Below, in pieces: positions 8,136-16,944 of a DNA stretch of 64,000 bases (within the stretch, counting starts at the first letter, position 1; each line of letters begins with the position of its first letter). A program made the position numbers and the translations under genes. The notes beneath the pieces are model-generated. The model was not told where the DNA came from. It saw nothing but the letters and a program-made list of their open reading frames with translations, and did no database searches. The stretch lies in the NCBI RefSeq assembly GCF_004127445.1, contig NZ_QEXM01000039.1, forward strand, positions 1 to 64,000, written 5' to 3'. This DNA is from Streptomyces alfalfae. GTDB lineage: Bacteria; Actinomycetota; Actinomycetes; Streptomycetales; Streptomycetaceae.

Positions 8136-8905
8136 GCGGGCTGCTCGCCGGCAAGCGGATTCTCGTGACGGGTGTCCTCACCGAGGGCTCCATCGCCTTC
8201 CACGCGGCCAGGATCGCCCAGCTCGAAGGCGCCGAGGTGGTGCTGACCGGCTTCGGGCGGCTCTCCCTGATCGAACGCACCGCGGGCCTGCTGCCGAAGC
8301 CGGCCCCGGTCATCGAGCTGGACGTCACCGACCAGGCGCACCTGGACGGGCTCGCGGAGCGGGTGCGTGAGACCTTCGGCGACGCGGGCCGGCTCGACGG
8401 CGTCGTGCACTCCATCGCGTACGGGCCGCCGGGCGCCTTCCACTTCCTGGACGGCGCCTGGGAGGACGTGTCGACCGCCGTGCACGTCTCCGCGTACTCC
8501 CTGAAGTCCCTGACCACCGCCTGTCTGCCGCTCATGGAACCGCGCGGCGGCTCCGTGGTGGGTGTCACCTTCGACGCCACGGTGGCCTGGCCCAAGTACG
8601 ACTGGATGGGCGTCGCCAAGGCGGCTCTCGAGTCCACCAGCCGCTACCTCGCCCGCGACCTGGGGGCCCGCGGCGTCCGCTGCAACCTCGTGGCCGCCGG
8701 ACCCCTGCGGTCCATGGCCGCGAAGTCCATCCCCGGCTTCTCCGAGCTGGCCGACGACTGGCACACCAGGGCCCCGGCCGGCTGGAACCTCAACGACCCG
8801 GAACCGGCGGCCCGCGGCATCGTCGCGCTGCTGTCGGACTTCTTCCCCCGCACCACGGGGGAGATCGTGCACGTCGACGGCGGGGCCCACATGATGGGCG
8901 CCTGA
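8132..8905 (+). CDS. Enoyl-ACP reductase, FabI/InhA-like SDR (257 aa)
   Basis: The protein is a short-chain dehydrogenase of the FabI branch. The cofactor region is KRILVTGVLTEGSIAFHAARIAQLEGAEVVLTGF split around the divergent FabI glycine motif, followed by DGVVHSIAYGPPGAF and the FabI catalytic Tyr-x6-Lys (YDWMGVAKAALES). It ends EIVHVDGGAHMMGA. FabI reduces trans-2-enoyl-ACP with NAD(P)H. It overlaps the ferredoxin stop (ATGA) and ends the operon just before a 40-bp palindrome. With FabH, FabF and ACP across the terminator it completes most of a private type II chain-elongation set; dedicated FabG and FabZ are not in the window. Confidence 0.88.
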   Translation: MSGLLAGKRILVTGVLTEGSIAFHAARIAQLEGAEVVLTGFGRLSLIERTAGLLPKPAPVIELDVTDQAHLDGLAERVRETFGDAGRLDGVVHSIAYGPPGAFHFLDGAWEDVSTAVHVSAYSLKSLTTACLPLMEPRGGSVVGVTFDATVAWPKYDWMGVAKAALESTSRYLARDLGARGVRCNLVAAGPLRSMAAKSIPGFSELADDWHTRAPAGWNLNDPEPAARGIVALLSDFFPRTTGEIVHVDGGAHMMGA

Positions 8906-8937
8906 CGCCGCAAGGCGCACACGGAGGTGCGCACGGC

Positions 8938-8977
8938 AGTGGGGGGAGTCCAGGTGATCACCTGGACTCCCCCCACT
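8938..8977. terminator. Perfect 40-bp palindrome, bidirectional terminator
   Basis: A 20-bp arm (AGTGGGGGGAGTCCAGGTGA) is followed immediately by its exact reverse complement, centred at 8957.5. It lies between the converging ends of the enoyl-reductase operon (8905) and the SerRS operon (9005), so it serves both strands. Confidence 0.85.
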
Positions 8978-9004
8978 CGGCGTTGTGCCGGCCCCGCGTG
9001 TCGG

Positions 9005-10282
9005 TCACTCGGTGGCGCCGTCCGGCAGGATGCGGCGGAACCCGGTGTACGGGACGAGCGCCTGCGGCAGCTCCACCGAACCGTCCGCACGGGCACCCTG
9101 CTCCAGGAGCGCGGCCACCGTGCGGCCGATGGGCAGCGCCGAGCCGTTGAGGGTCGCCGCGGGTTCCTTGCGGCCCTCGGCGGTGCGGACGCGGATACCG
9201 GCGCGGCGGGCCTGGAACGTGCCGCAGTCGGAGACGGAGGAGATCTCCCGGTAGGAGCCGCTGCCCGGCAGCCACACCTCGATGTCGTACGTCATCCGGG
9301 CCGAGAACCCGAGGTCGCCCGCGGGCAGGAGCACCACCCGGTAGGACAGCTCCAGGCGGCGCAGGCACTCCTCCGCGTGGCCCACCATGAGTTCGAGCTG
9401 CGCCCGCGCGTCCTCGGCGGCGCAGACGCGGACCAGCTCCACCTTCTCGAACTGGTGCAGCCGCAGGATGCCGCGGGTGTCCCTGCCGTACGCGCCGGCC
9501 TCGGCGCGGAAGCAGGGGGTGCGGGACGTGAACGCGTACGGCAGGTCGCGGGCGTCCAGCGTCTGCTGGGCCAGCAGGTTGGTCAGCGGGACCTCGGCGG
9601 TCGGGATCAGGAACAGCTCGCGGTCGCCGACCCGGGTGGAGAACAGGTCCTCCTCGAACTTGGGGAGCTGCCCGGTGCCCGTCATGGTGTCGCGGTTGAC
9701 GAGGAACGGCACCGACTGCTCGGTGTAGCCGTGCTCGGCGGTGTGCAGGTCGAGGAAGAAGGCGGCGAGGGCGCGCTCCAGGCGGGCCCCGGGGCCGCGG
9801 GCCACGGTGAAGCGGGCGCCGGAGAGGCGGGCCGCCGACTTGCCGTCGAGGATGCCGAGCCGTTCGCCGATGTCGGCGTGGTGGCGGTCGTCGGCGGCCT
9901 CGCAGGGCGGCGGCCCGCCCCGGCGTATCTCGACCGCCTCCTTCTCCGAGTCGCCGTCGGGCACGGTGTCCAGCGGGATGTTGGGGATGGCGAGGACGAG
10001 GTCCGCGAGCCGGCGCCCCGCCTCCTTGACGGCGGCCTCGGCGCGCTGGACGTCGGCGCGCAGCGCGCGGGCCGCCTCCTTGTCCTGCTCGGAGGGCGGC
10101 CCGGAACGGCGTTCGCGCGACGCCTTGTTCATCTCGGTGCGCAATCGCGTCACCTCGGCCTGCGCCTCCGCCCGGCCGCGGTGGGCCTCTTCGAGCGCGG
10201 TGACGTCGAGGTCGTGGCGGCGCCGTGCGAGCCGGCGCACGGCGTCGGGTCCTGCGGCGATGAGTTCGCGAGGATCGTGCAT
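9005..10282 (-). CDS. serS: Seryl-tRNA synthetase, cluster-encoded (VlmL-type, 425 aa)
   Basis: This is a class II SerRS with the N-terminal coiled-coil arm intact (about residues 25-105) and all catalytic motifs: motif 2 FRAEAGAYGRDTRGILRLHQ and motif 3 LNGSALPIGRTVAALLEQ, with EISSVSDCGTFQARR between them. SerRS charges tRNA with serine; the coiled-coil arm grips the long variable arm, and the anticodon is not read. A second SerRS inside a biosynthetic cluster is a hallmark of valanimycin-type azoxy pathways. The ATG at 10282 has an upstream AGGAG. It is the last gene of the minus operon. The tRNA-like RNAs at 3179-3561 are its likely special substrates; it may also charge normal tRNA-Ser and protect against serine-analogue toxicity. 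Confidence 0.93.
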   Translation of the reverse strand: MHDPRELIAAGPDAVRRLARRRHDLDVTALEEAHRGRAEAQAEVTRLRTEMNKASRERRSGPPSEQDKEAARALRADVQRAEAAVKEAGRRLADLVLAIPNIPLDTVPDGDSEKEAVEIRRGGPPPCEAADDRHHADIGERLGILDGKSAARLSGARFTVARGPGARLERALAAFFLDLHTAEHGYTEQSVPFLVNRDTMTGTGQLPKFEEDLFSTRVGDRELFLIPTAEVPLTNLLAQQTLDARDLPYAFTSRTPCFRAEAGAYGRDTRGILRLHQFEKVELVRVCAAEDARAQLELMVGHAEECLRRLELSYRVVLLPAGDLGFSARMTYDIEVWLPGSGSYREISSVSDCGTFQARRAGIRVRTAEGRKEPAATLNGSALPIGRTVAALLEQGARADGSVELPQALVPYTGFRRILPDGATE

Positions 10283-10425
10283 GGCTGCTCCTGGGAGGTA
10301 GAGGTCCTGGGGAGGGTCCGTAATGCGCCGAGCCGCCCCCCTGGGCGAGGGGCGGCTGCGGCTCCTGCCGTGGCAGGGGTCGGGGGAGGGGGGAAACCGG
10401 GAGGGGAGCGGAGTCGCTCCGGTGC

Positions 10426-11646
10426 TCACGCGGGGGCGAGGGCGAGGACGGTGTTCTGTCCGCCGAACCCGCAGGAATTGCTGAGCGCCAGATCGATGGG
10501 CATGGAGGTCGCCGTGTAGGCGAGCTTGATGTCGACCTCCGGGTCGGGCATCACCAGGTTGGCGATGGGGGGCACCAGTTCGTGTTCGATGCTCAGCAGC
10601 GTGAACGCCGCCTCCACCGCCCCGGCCGCCCCGAGGAGGTGGCCGGTCACGCCCTTGGTCGAGGTGACGAGCGGGTCCCCCTGGAGGGTCCGTTTCACCA
10701 TCCTCGCCTCGGCGATGTCGTTGAGCGGTGTCGACGTCCCGTGGGCGTTCACGTGCTGCACGTCGTCCGGGTCGGCCCCGGCGTCGGCGAGGGCCGCGCG
10801 AACGGCCGCCTCCACGCCTGAACCGTCCGGATGCGGTGACGTCATATGATGGGCGTCCGCGGTGGCGCCGTAACCGATGATCCGGCCGTGCTGGTGCGCC
10901 CCGCGGGCACGTGCGTCCTCGACGCGTTCCATGACGAGGATGCCCGCGCCCTCACCCGCGACGAAGCCGTCCCGGTCGGCGTCGAAGGGGCGTGACGCGT
11001 GGGTCGGGTCGTCCTCGCGCCGGGACAGGGCGCCCATCTGCGCGAAGCCGGCCATCACCAGCGGGGTGATCATGGCCTCGCTGCCGCCCGCGAGGACGAC
11101 GTCGCAGCGGCCGAGGGCCAGCAGGTCCCTGGCCGTGCCGATGGCCGTCGCCCCGGACGCGCAGGCGGTGGCCACCACCAGGTTCGGTCCCGTCGCCCCG
11201 AACTCGATGGCCGTCTGACCGGCCAGCATGTTCGGCAGCTGCATCGGCAGCAGCAGCGGCGAGACCCGGGCCGCGCCCTTCTCCCGCAGGGCGTGGTGCT
11301 GTTCCTCGACGGTGCCGGGACCGCCGTCGGCGCAGCCGAGCACCACCCCGACCCGGGCGCCGTCCCAGGTCTGCGGGTCGAGCCCGGCGTCGGCGATGGC
11401 TTCCTTCGCCGCGACGAGCGCGAACTGGACGAAACGGTCGAGACGGAGGGCCCGGCGGGCCGACAGCAGCGCTTCGGGGTCGAAGCCGGGCACACGGCAG
11501 GAGATCCGTACCGGGTTGTCCGCCAGTACGGGGTCGAACGCCGCGCCCGACCGGCCCTCGCAGACCGCCGCCCAGCTCGGCCCGACCCCGATGCCTCCCG
11601 GGGTGACGAGGCCGAGCCCGGTGACGGCGATGTCGATGCCGGCCAT
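10426..11646 (-). CDS. Beta-ketoacyl-ACP synthase II (FabF-type, 406 aa)
   Basis: The Cys-His-His triad is complete: Cys162 in VVATACASGA, His302 in NAHGTSTPLND and His336 in GVTGHLLGAAG. The length is typical for FabF. It condenses malonyl-ACP with a growing acyl-ACP. Its ATG overlaps the ACP stop (ATGA), so the two are translated together. There is no chain-length-factor partner, which favours fatty-acid-like elongation over aromatic type II polyketide synthesis. A 143-bp gap follows before SerRS. Confidence 0.92.
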   Translation of the reverse strand: MAGIDIAVTGLGLVTPGGIGVGPSWAAVCEGRSGAAFDPVLADNPVRISCRVPGFDPEALLSARRALRLDRFVQFALVAAKEAIADAGLDPQTWDGARVGVVLGCADGGPGTVEEQHHALREKGAARVSPLLLPMQLPNMLAGQTAIEFGATGPNLVVATACASGATAIGTARDLLALGRCDVVLAGGSEAMITPLVMAGFAQMGALSRREDDPTHASRPFDADRDGFVAGEGAGILVMERVEDARARGAHQHGRIIGYGATADAHHMTSPHPDGSGVEAAVRAALADAGADPDDVQHVNAHGTSTPLNDIAEARMVKRTLQGDPLVTSTKGVTGHLLGAAGAVEAAFTLLSIEHELVPPIANLVMPDPEVDIKLAYTATSMPIDLALSNSCGFGGQNTVLALAPA

Positions 11647-11876
11647 CAGACCTTCGCGCTCCTCGTCTCCATGAGCTCCACCATGTCGGCCACCGTGTCG
11701 GCCTCCAGGAGGTCGTCGTCGCTGACGTCGATGTCCAGTTCGGACTTGAGCAGCAGCGACAGCTCCACCACGGCGAGCGAATCCAGCTCGATGTCGTCCT
11801 TCGTGGCCTCCGGGGTGATGGCCTCGGGGGACACCTTGAGCTTGTTGGACAGGATTTCCTTGAGCTGCTCCAGCAT
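11646..11876 (-). CDS. Acyl carrier protein (76 aa)
   Basis: This is a classic ACP with the phosphopantetheine attachment Ser33 in IELDSLAVVEL and acidic helices (DIDVSDDDLLEADTVADMVELME). It carries acyl intermediates for the FabH/FabF pair beside it and may hand the finished chain to the aldehyde-forming enzyme. It starts at the ATG at 11876, 76 bp after FabH; that gap contains a small inverted repeat around GCGTACG. Confidence 0.95.
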   Translation of the reverse strand: MLEQLKEILSNKLKVSPEAITPEATKDDIELDSLAVVELSLLLKSELDIDVSDDDLLEADTVADMVELMETRSAKV

Positions 11877-11952
11877 GACGATCCCTTTCGGAAGGCGTAC
11901 GCGCCGTTCGGCGTACGGGTCTTGAGGAGGTACCGCCCGGCGCCGGCAGGCG

Positions 11953-12975
11953 TCAGACGGACTGCACTTCGGGCCAGACGAGCGTCGCGGCCCCCCAGGA
12001 GAGCCCGCCGCCGAAGGCGGTGAGCAGTACCCGGTGCCCGGCCGTGAGCCGGCCGTCGGCCGCGGCCTGGGACAGCAGCAGCGGCAGGGACGCCGCCCCG
12101 GTGTTGCCGACGTGCTCGATGTTGCTGAGCTGCCGTTCCGCGGGGACGCCGAGCCGTTCGGCGACCGAGTCGAGGATGCGGGCGTTGGCCTGGTGCGCCG
12201 CGAACCGGTCCACGTCGGCCAGGGTCCAGCCCGCGAGCTCGGCCGCCTCCTGCGACGTGGCGGTCATCCGCTCCACCGCGTGCCGGTAGGTGTCGCGGCC
12301 GACCATCCGGAAGTACTCGTCGCCCGGCTCGCCGGGGGTGCCCGACGAGCGCTGGCGGGAGCCGCCGGCCGGCACCTCGATGAGATGGCTCAGTTCGCCG
12401 TCGCTGCCGAGGACCAGCGGGCCGACCGCGCCCGGCTCCCCGGGCGAACCGGCCCGCAGGACCACCGCTCCCGCGCCGTCCGCGAAGATCACCGCGGTGG
12501 TGCGGTCCTCGGGGTTGATGATGGTGGTGAACGCGTCGGCGGCCACGAGCAGCACCCGCTCCGCGACACCCGAGGCGATCAGCCCCGACGCGGTGGCGAG
12601 CCCGTACAGGAAGCCCGAGCAGACGGCGGCGACGTCGAACGCCGCGACCTGGCCGAGCCCGAGCCGCGTCGCGACCTGCGGCGCGGTCGCGGGGCACGGC
12701 TGGTCGGGGGTGGTGGTGGCGAGCACGACCGCGTCCACCTGCTCGGTGCTCGCCGACTTCAGGGCGCGCAGACCGGCCTCGACCGCCAGGTCGGAGGTGG
12801 CGGTGCCCGGCGAGACCACGTAGCGCTCGGCGATTCCGGTGCGGGTGCGTATCCACGCGTCGGAGGTGTCGAGGCGCTGCGAGAGCTCGTCGTTGGTCAC
12901 CAGGTTCGGCGGCACGTAGGAGCCGATGCCGCAGATCACCGCCGACCGGCCGAGAGGGCGGGCCGCGCCGCTCAT
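11953..12975 (-). CDS. Beta-ketoacyl-ACP synthase III (FabH-type, 340 aa)
   Basis: The Cys119-His261-Asn291 triad is seen in FDVAAVCSGF, DRFAAHQANAR and HVGNTGAASLP. The chain-starting motif WIRTRTGIAERY lies near residue 41. KAS III primes fatty-acid-type synthesis by condensing an acyl-CoA with malonyl-ACP. Substrate choice (acetyl or branched) cannot be read. The ATG at 12975 overlaps the stop of the diiron gene (ATGA); a long upstream in-frame extension lies inside that gene and is rejected. Confidence 0.93.
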   Translation of the reverse strand: MSGAARPLGRSAVICGIGSYVPPNLVTNDELSQRLDTSDAWIRTRTGIAERYVVSPGTATSDLAVEAGLRALKSASTEQVDAVVLATTTPDQPCPATAPQVATRLGLGQVAAFDVAAVCSGFLYGLATASGLIASGVAERVLLVAADAFTTIINPEDRTTAVIFADGAGAVVLRAGSPGEPGAVGPLVLGSDGELSHLIEVPAGGSRQRSSGTPGEPGDEYFRMVGRDTYRHAVERMTATSQEAAELAGWTLADVDRFAAHQANARILDSVAERLGVPAERQLSNIEHVGNTGAASLPLLLSQAAADGRLTAGHRVLLTAFGGGLSWGAATLVWPEVQSV

Positions 12976-13955
12976 GCGCCCGGCTCCGGGCTGCTGAGGA
13001 CCTCGACGGGCAGGCCCATGTAGGCCATGCGGGACTCGGCCATCTCGTCGGTCCACTGCTCGGCCATGTCGTACCGCTGCTCGGGGGTGGTGTCGAGCAT
13101 GCGGACGCCCGGCCAGATCTCGTAGTCGCCGATCTTGTCGGCGTGGTCGGCCATGCCCTTCTGGAACAGCTCCTCGCGGTGGATGACGAACTCCCGGTCG
13201 GGCACCTCGTCCCAGAGCTTCACGCCGGCGCGCAGGATCTCCAGCAGCCGCGGCCGGTACTCGGGATGGGCGGCCACGTGGTCGCGGAGGATGGTGCTCG
13301 CCACGGTGAGGTGGCGGATCTCGTCGATGGCGGTGCCGCGCGAGATCTCCCCCGTGGCGGGGGAGAGCGGTGTCCACTTGCGCTCGCTCAGCTCGGCGGC
13401 CGGCGCGAGCACACCCTCGATGACGATGGCGAACACGGCGACGCCGCCGGGGAAGTCCTGCTGGTCGCGGACGATGTCGAGGGTGAAGTCCACCACCGGG
13501 TCCAGGACCCGCTCGCGGTAGTCGGCGGCCATCTCGTCGATGTCCTTGAGCAGGGTGCCCGCGGGCTCGCCCAGCTCCACCAGGTGGTTGCGGAAGACGC
13601 GGGCGTGCCGCGCCTCGTCGATGAGCTGGGTCGCGTAGAACTCCATCTCGGGGACGCCGGGCGCGAGCGACACGTAGTGGCCGAGCAGCCGTGTGGCGAT
13701 CTCCTCGGACAGGCCGCGGAAGCCGAACTCCAGGATCAGCGCGTCCCGCAGCGGGCCCGGCGCCTTCAGGAAGTCCGGGACCGTCGCGTCCGCGTGGTGC
13801 CCGGTGGCCCCGCGGTCGCGCAGGGTGCCCTGGGCCACCGAGGTGAACCAGTAGGCGAGGTCGCAGTCGTCGGGACCGAGGGTCAGTTCCTTCGCGCCGT
13901 CGAGTAATCCCGGCGCCTTGTCCCAGTCGGCCTCGGGGGCCACAGAACCGGTCAT
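12972..13955 (-). CDS. Non-haem diiron oxidase, VlmB-type azoxy-forming enzyme (327 aa)
   Basis: The ferritin-like fold carries a full diiron ligand set: Glu84/85, Glu114-x2-His117 (IDEARHA), Glu180 (VIEGVL) and Glu212-x2-His215 (IDEIRH). In valanimycin biosynthesis VlmB oxidises the N-N single bond of an alkylhydrazino-serine by four electrons to the azoxy group. The neighbours (VlmO-type, VlmR-type and VlmH-type genes in one operon) support the same role. Both ends overlap neighbours by ATGA. The alternative is an arylamine N-oxygenase of the AurF group, which has a similar ligand set. Confidence 0.8.
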   Translation of the reverse strand: MTGSVAPEADWDKAPGLLDGAKELTLGPDDCDLAYWFTSVAQGTLRDRGATGHHADATVPDFLKAPGPLRDALILEFGFRGLSEEIATRLLGHYVSLAPGVPEMEFYATQLIDEARHARVFRNHLVELGEPAGTLLKDIDEMAADYRERVLDPVVDFTLDIVRDQQDFPGGVAVFAIVIEGVLAPAAELSERKWTPLSPATGEISRGTAIDEIRHLTVASTILRDHVAAHPEYRPRLLEILRAGVKLWDEVPDREFVIHREELFQKGMADHADKIGDYEIWPGVRMLDTTPEQRYDMAEQWTDEMAESRMAYMGLPVEVLSSPEPGA

Positions 13956-14506
13956 GATGCCGTTGTCTCCTTCGTGGTGCGGGCGGGGTGCAGGGCGCCG
14001 GCGACGAGGCCGCCCGCGTAGCTGAACAGGGGCGGGGCGCTCTGGGCGGTGGCGCGCACCACGTAGCCGAGCAGGACCTCGCCGTCGCCCGCCCGGTGCG
14101 AGGAGTGCACCCGGCAGGTGTAGTGGGCGAGGGCGCCGGCCAGGCGGGGCGCGTGGGCGTAGGAGTCGTCCGTGTAGGACAGGCCGTCGAACTGGGCGCT
14201 GCCGTCGGGGCGGGAGCTGTCCGCGAACCAGCGGGCCAGGTCGCCCTGGCCGCCGTCGAGGACGTTGATGACGAACCGCCCCTCGGCGGCGGCGAGCCGC
14301 GCGAACGACGATCCCGGCCGCATGGCGACCCCCACGAGCAGCGGCTCGCGCGAGACCAGCGTGACCGTGCTCGCCGTGGTGCCGTGCAGCACCCCGGCGT
14401 GGCCGACGGTGAGCACCGACACGGGCGACGCCAGGTGGTACAGCGCCCTGCGGCGCTCGGCGGGGTCCTGCCGCACCGGGCGGCGCAGCTGGGTGAGTGT
14501 GCTCAT
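13952..14506 (-). CDS. Flavin reductase, VlmR-type (184 aa)
   Basis: This is a flavin reductase-like split-barrel protein with the family pattern ASPVSVLTV, then GTTASTVTLVSREPLLVGVAMRPG in segments, then RFVINVLDGGQGDLARWFA. It supplies reduced flavin (FMNH2/FADH2) to two-component monooxygenases. The partner is almost certainly the acyl-CoA dehydrogenase-fold N-hydroxylase at 16945. The start at 14506 overlaps the upstream membrane-protein stop and the end overlaps the diiron gene start, so three genes are tightly coupled. Confidence 0.88.
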   Translation of the reverse strand: MSTLTQLRRPVRQDPAERRRALYHLASPVSVLTVGHAGVLHGTTASTVTLVSREPLLVGVAMRPGSSFARLAAAEGRFVINVLDGGQGDLARWFADSSRPDGSAQFDGLSYTDDSYAHAPRLAGALAHYTCRVHSSHRAGDGEVLLGYVVRATAQSAPPLFSYAGGLVAGALHPARTTKETTAS

Positions 14507-15084
14507 CGCAGGGCCTCCTCACGGGCCGGAGCGGATGTCGGGGCAGCCGCCGAAGCGGGCGCGGGGACCGCCACCGGGGCGGGGCGCTTGACGATGTGGC
14601 CGACCGGCTCCGGGTCCTGGGCGTGGCCCACCGGCTTGGGGTGGGCGAGCCCGAGGTCGTCCAGGATGCGCAGGTAGCCGCTCTGGCGGACCGGCTCGAA
14701 GGGCAGCGCGAAGGACTTCATGAAGTTGCCGAACAGACCGCGGTCGCCGAAGAGGTGGAAGGGCAGCACGAGCAGCGCCCACTCGGGACCGATCAGCCAG
14801 CACCAGGCGGCGGCCACCGCGGCCTGGGTGATGAGGCTGTGCATGACGTTGTAGAGGACGTAGTACACCTTCGAGATCGGCTGCCCGCCGCTGCGCCGGA
14901 ACGCGATGGCGCCGGGGATGTAGCCGATCAGGTCGATGTACAGGAACAGCGCGACCGCCGGGAGCCAGCGGATCTCGCCGATGTGGGCGATGAGCAGCCC
15001 GGTGGAGACCGCGAAGCCCACCAGGTACTCGGCGCGGTGCAGGGAGAACGTCTTCGGTGTCTCGAAGGGATTTGCCTGGTCCAT
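14503..15084 (-). CDS. Membrane protein, VlmO-type N-N bond-forming candidate (193 aa)
   Basis: Three to four hydrophobic helices occur between residues 20 and 120 (YLVGFAVSTGLLIAHIGEI, WLPAVALFLYIDLIGYIPG, ITQAAVAAAWCWLI, WALLVLPFHLFG), with conserved-looking His residues at HRAEY, HIGE, HSLI and FHLF. The last 45 residues are Ala/Pro-rich. The membrane protein VlmO is reported to convert O-seryl-hydroxylamine to an N-N bonded serine derivative. The position between the SRPBCC gene and the reductase/diiron pair suggests this is the equivalent. Assignment rests on context, size and topology, not on a motif I can verify. The ATG at 15084 has AGGAG. Confidence 0.6.
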   Translation of the reverse strand: MDQANPFETPKTFSLHRAEYLVGFAVSTGLLIAHIGEIRWLPAVALFLYIDLIGYIPGAIAFRRSGGQPISKVYYVLYNVMHSLITQAAVAAAWCWLIGPEWALLVLPFHLFGDRGLFGNFMKSFALPFEPVRQSGYLRILDDLGLAHPKPVGHAQDPEPVGHIVKRPAPVAVPAPASAAAPTSAPAREEALR

Positions 15085-15109
15085 GGCTGGTCAGCTCCTG
15101 GCGGGGTTC

Positions 15110-15592
15110 TCAGGCGCCGACGGCGGCGGGCTGGGAGAGCTCTATGCCGCCCGAGACACGCGTGGCGGGGAAGAGGCCCGTCAGCGACCAGGCGACGGTC
15201 TCCTTGATGACCCGCTCGGCTATCGGGTCGAGGATGCCTTCGAGGCTCGGGATGCCGAAGTCGAAGTCGGCGTCGAAGCGGACGGCGACGTCGTCGCCGT
15301 TCTGCGTGAGCGCCCAGGTGCCCACGAACGAGTCGAAGTCGCCGTCGCTCTGCTCGAAGCGGATCTCGCCCTGCTCCGGCAGGAAGACGTCGTCCTCGGT
15401 CCAGCGCAGCAGACCGGAGCGGAAGTGCAGTTCCCAGTCGGAACTGCAGTTCGCCTCGGGATAGGTGGCGTGCACGGTGGTGGAGTTCACGTGCGGGGCC
15501 AGGTCGGGGTACTTCTCCCAGCGCCGCACGGCGTCGAAGACCGTCGCCATCTGCTCCGCGGGGACCACAGCTTCCAGTTCAACGTGTCGCAC
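15110..15592 (-). CDS. SRPBCC (START/polyketide cyclase-like) protein (160 aa)
   Basis: The protein shows the helix-grip pattern of the SRPBCC superfamily: MRHVELEAVVPAEQMATVFD at the start, RRWEKYPDLAPHV, then alternating strands (DWELHFRSGLLRWTEDD, IRFEQSDGDFDSFVGTW) and a long C-terminal helix. Members bind hydrophobic ligands or act as cyclases. The start is a GTG at 15592, two bases after the aminotransferase stop, with AAAGGCGG upstream. It may hold a long-chain amine, hydroxylamine or hydrazine intermediate. No catalytic residues can be assigned. Confidence 0.8.
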   Translation of the reverse strand: MRHVELEAVVPAEQMATVFDAVRRWEKYPDLAPHVNSTTVHATYPEANCSSDWELHFRSGLLRWTEDDVFLPEQGEIRFEQSDGDFDSFVGTWALTQNGDDVAVRFDADFDFGIPSLEGILDPIAERVIKETVAWSLTGLFPATRVSGGIELSQPAAVGA

Positions 15593-15594
15593 GA

Positions 15595-16899
15595 TCAGTT
15601 GCCGCCTTTCGGCATGGTGGCCGCGCCCCGCACGAGGTCGCGCGTGGCCAGGTCGAAGGAGTTGAGGAGGAACTCCACGTCGGTGTCGCTCAGGACGGCG
15701 GGCGGCGTGAACCGCACCACCGAGCTGCCGTTCATGGAGTGGTTCGCGACCACCCCGTGGTTGAAGAGCTCGATGAGCAGCTCGCCGGCGAGTCCGGCCT
15801 CGACGAGCTCCACGCCGATCAGCAGGCCCTGCCCCCGCACGTCGACGACGAGTTCGGGGATGTTGCGGTACGCGATCTCGGCGATCCGCGGCAGGAGGGC
15901 GGCGCCCAGGTCGGTGGCCCGGGTCACCAGGCGCTCCTCCTTCATGGCCCGCACCGCGCCCTGCACCGCGGCCATGAGGACGGGCTGTCCCGAGAAGGTG
16001 GCGGTGTGGACGTAGGGGTCCTTGTCGAAGGGGCGGAACGCCTTGCGGGTGGCGACGGCCGCGGAGACCGGCAGCACACCGCCGCCGAGGGCCTTGCCGG
16101 CGAGCAGCACGTCGGGGCGTACGTCCTCGAAGTCGGCGCCCCACCACTCGCCGAGGCGGCCGAAGCCGGACTGGATCTCGTCGAGGATCAGGAAGCCGTC
16201 GTGCTCGCGGACCAGTTCCTCGACGCGCTTGAGATAGCCCTTGGGCGGGATGATGACGCCGCCCTCGCCCTGGACGGGCTCCAGGATGACGCAGACCTCG
16301 CCCGGGTGGGCGGCGAGCTCGGCCTCCAGGGCGTCGGCGTCGCCGAAGGGCAGGTGGTGGAAGTCGGGGACCAGCGGCCTGAACGGCTTCTGGTAGACCT
16401 CCTTCGCGGTGGCGGACAGGGCGCCGAGGGTCTTGCCGTGGTAGCCGCCCGTCATGGAGACGGTCCGCTTGAAGCCGCCGGCGCGGGCCAGCTTCAGGCC
16501 GGTCTCCACGGCCTCGGCGCCCGAGAGGCCGAAGTGCACGCGGTTCAGCCCCTCCGGCATGACGGAGACCAGGGCCTCGGCGGCGCGGGCCACCGTCGGT
16601 TCGAGGAGGATGCGGGTCGCGGTGGGGTGGGTACGGAGCTGGCGCTCGATCTCCTCCATCACGATGGGGTGGCGGGCGCCCATGATGAACACGCCGTAGC
16701 CGCCCGCGTTGAGGAAGCGCTCGCCGTCGCTGGTGGTGAGCCAGGCTCCTTCGGACGCCACCTCCATGTGGCTGCCGAACAGCTCGGCGAGGGTGGCCCT
16801 GCCCTTGCTCAGATGGGCCCGGTACAGGCCGAGGACCTGTGCCTCGGTGTCGGCCGCGGTGGCCGCCGCGGTCGCCGGGTTCTCCTGGATTACGGTCAC
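15595..16899 (-). CDS. Class III PLP aminotransferase (434 aa)
   Basis: This is an ornithine/omega-type aminotransferase. The PLP lysine is Lys269 in LLAGKALGGGVLPVS, with the acidic PLP pocket LILDEIQSGFGRLGEW and GYHGKTLGALSATAKE upstream. It moves an amino group onto an aldehyde or ketone. Next to an aldehyde dehydrogenase-fold gene, the likely role is transamination of a long-chain aldehyde to a primary amine, replacing the valine decarboxylase step of valanimycin. The GTG start at 16899 follows GGAGTGAG. Confidence 0.88.
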   Translation of the reverse strand: MTVIQENPATAAATAADTEAQVLGLYRAHLSKGRATLAELFGSHMEVASEGAWLTTSDGERFLNAGGYGVFIMGARHPIVMEEIERQLRTHPTATRILLEPTVARAAEALVSVMPEGLNRVHFGLSGAEAVETGLKLARAGGFKRTVSMTGGYHGKTLGALSATAKEVYQKPFRPLVPDFHHLPFGDADALEAELAAHPGEVCVILEPVQGEGGVIIPPKGYLKRVEELVREHDGFLILDEIQSGFGRLGEWWGADFEDVRPDVLLAGKALGGGVLPVSAAVATRKAFRPFDKDPYVHTATFSGQPVLMAAVQGAVRAMKEERLVTRATDLGAALLPRIAEIAYRNIPELVVDVRGQGLLIGVELVEAGLAGELLIELFNHGVVANHSMNGSSVVRFTPPAVLSDTDVEFLLNSFDLATRDLVRGAATMPKGGN

Positions 16900-16944
16900 G
16901 GTTTACTCACTCCAAGGAAGCGGGTGCGAATTCGGGGCCGCGGG

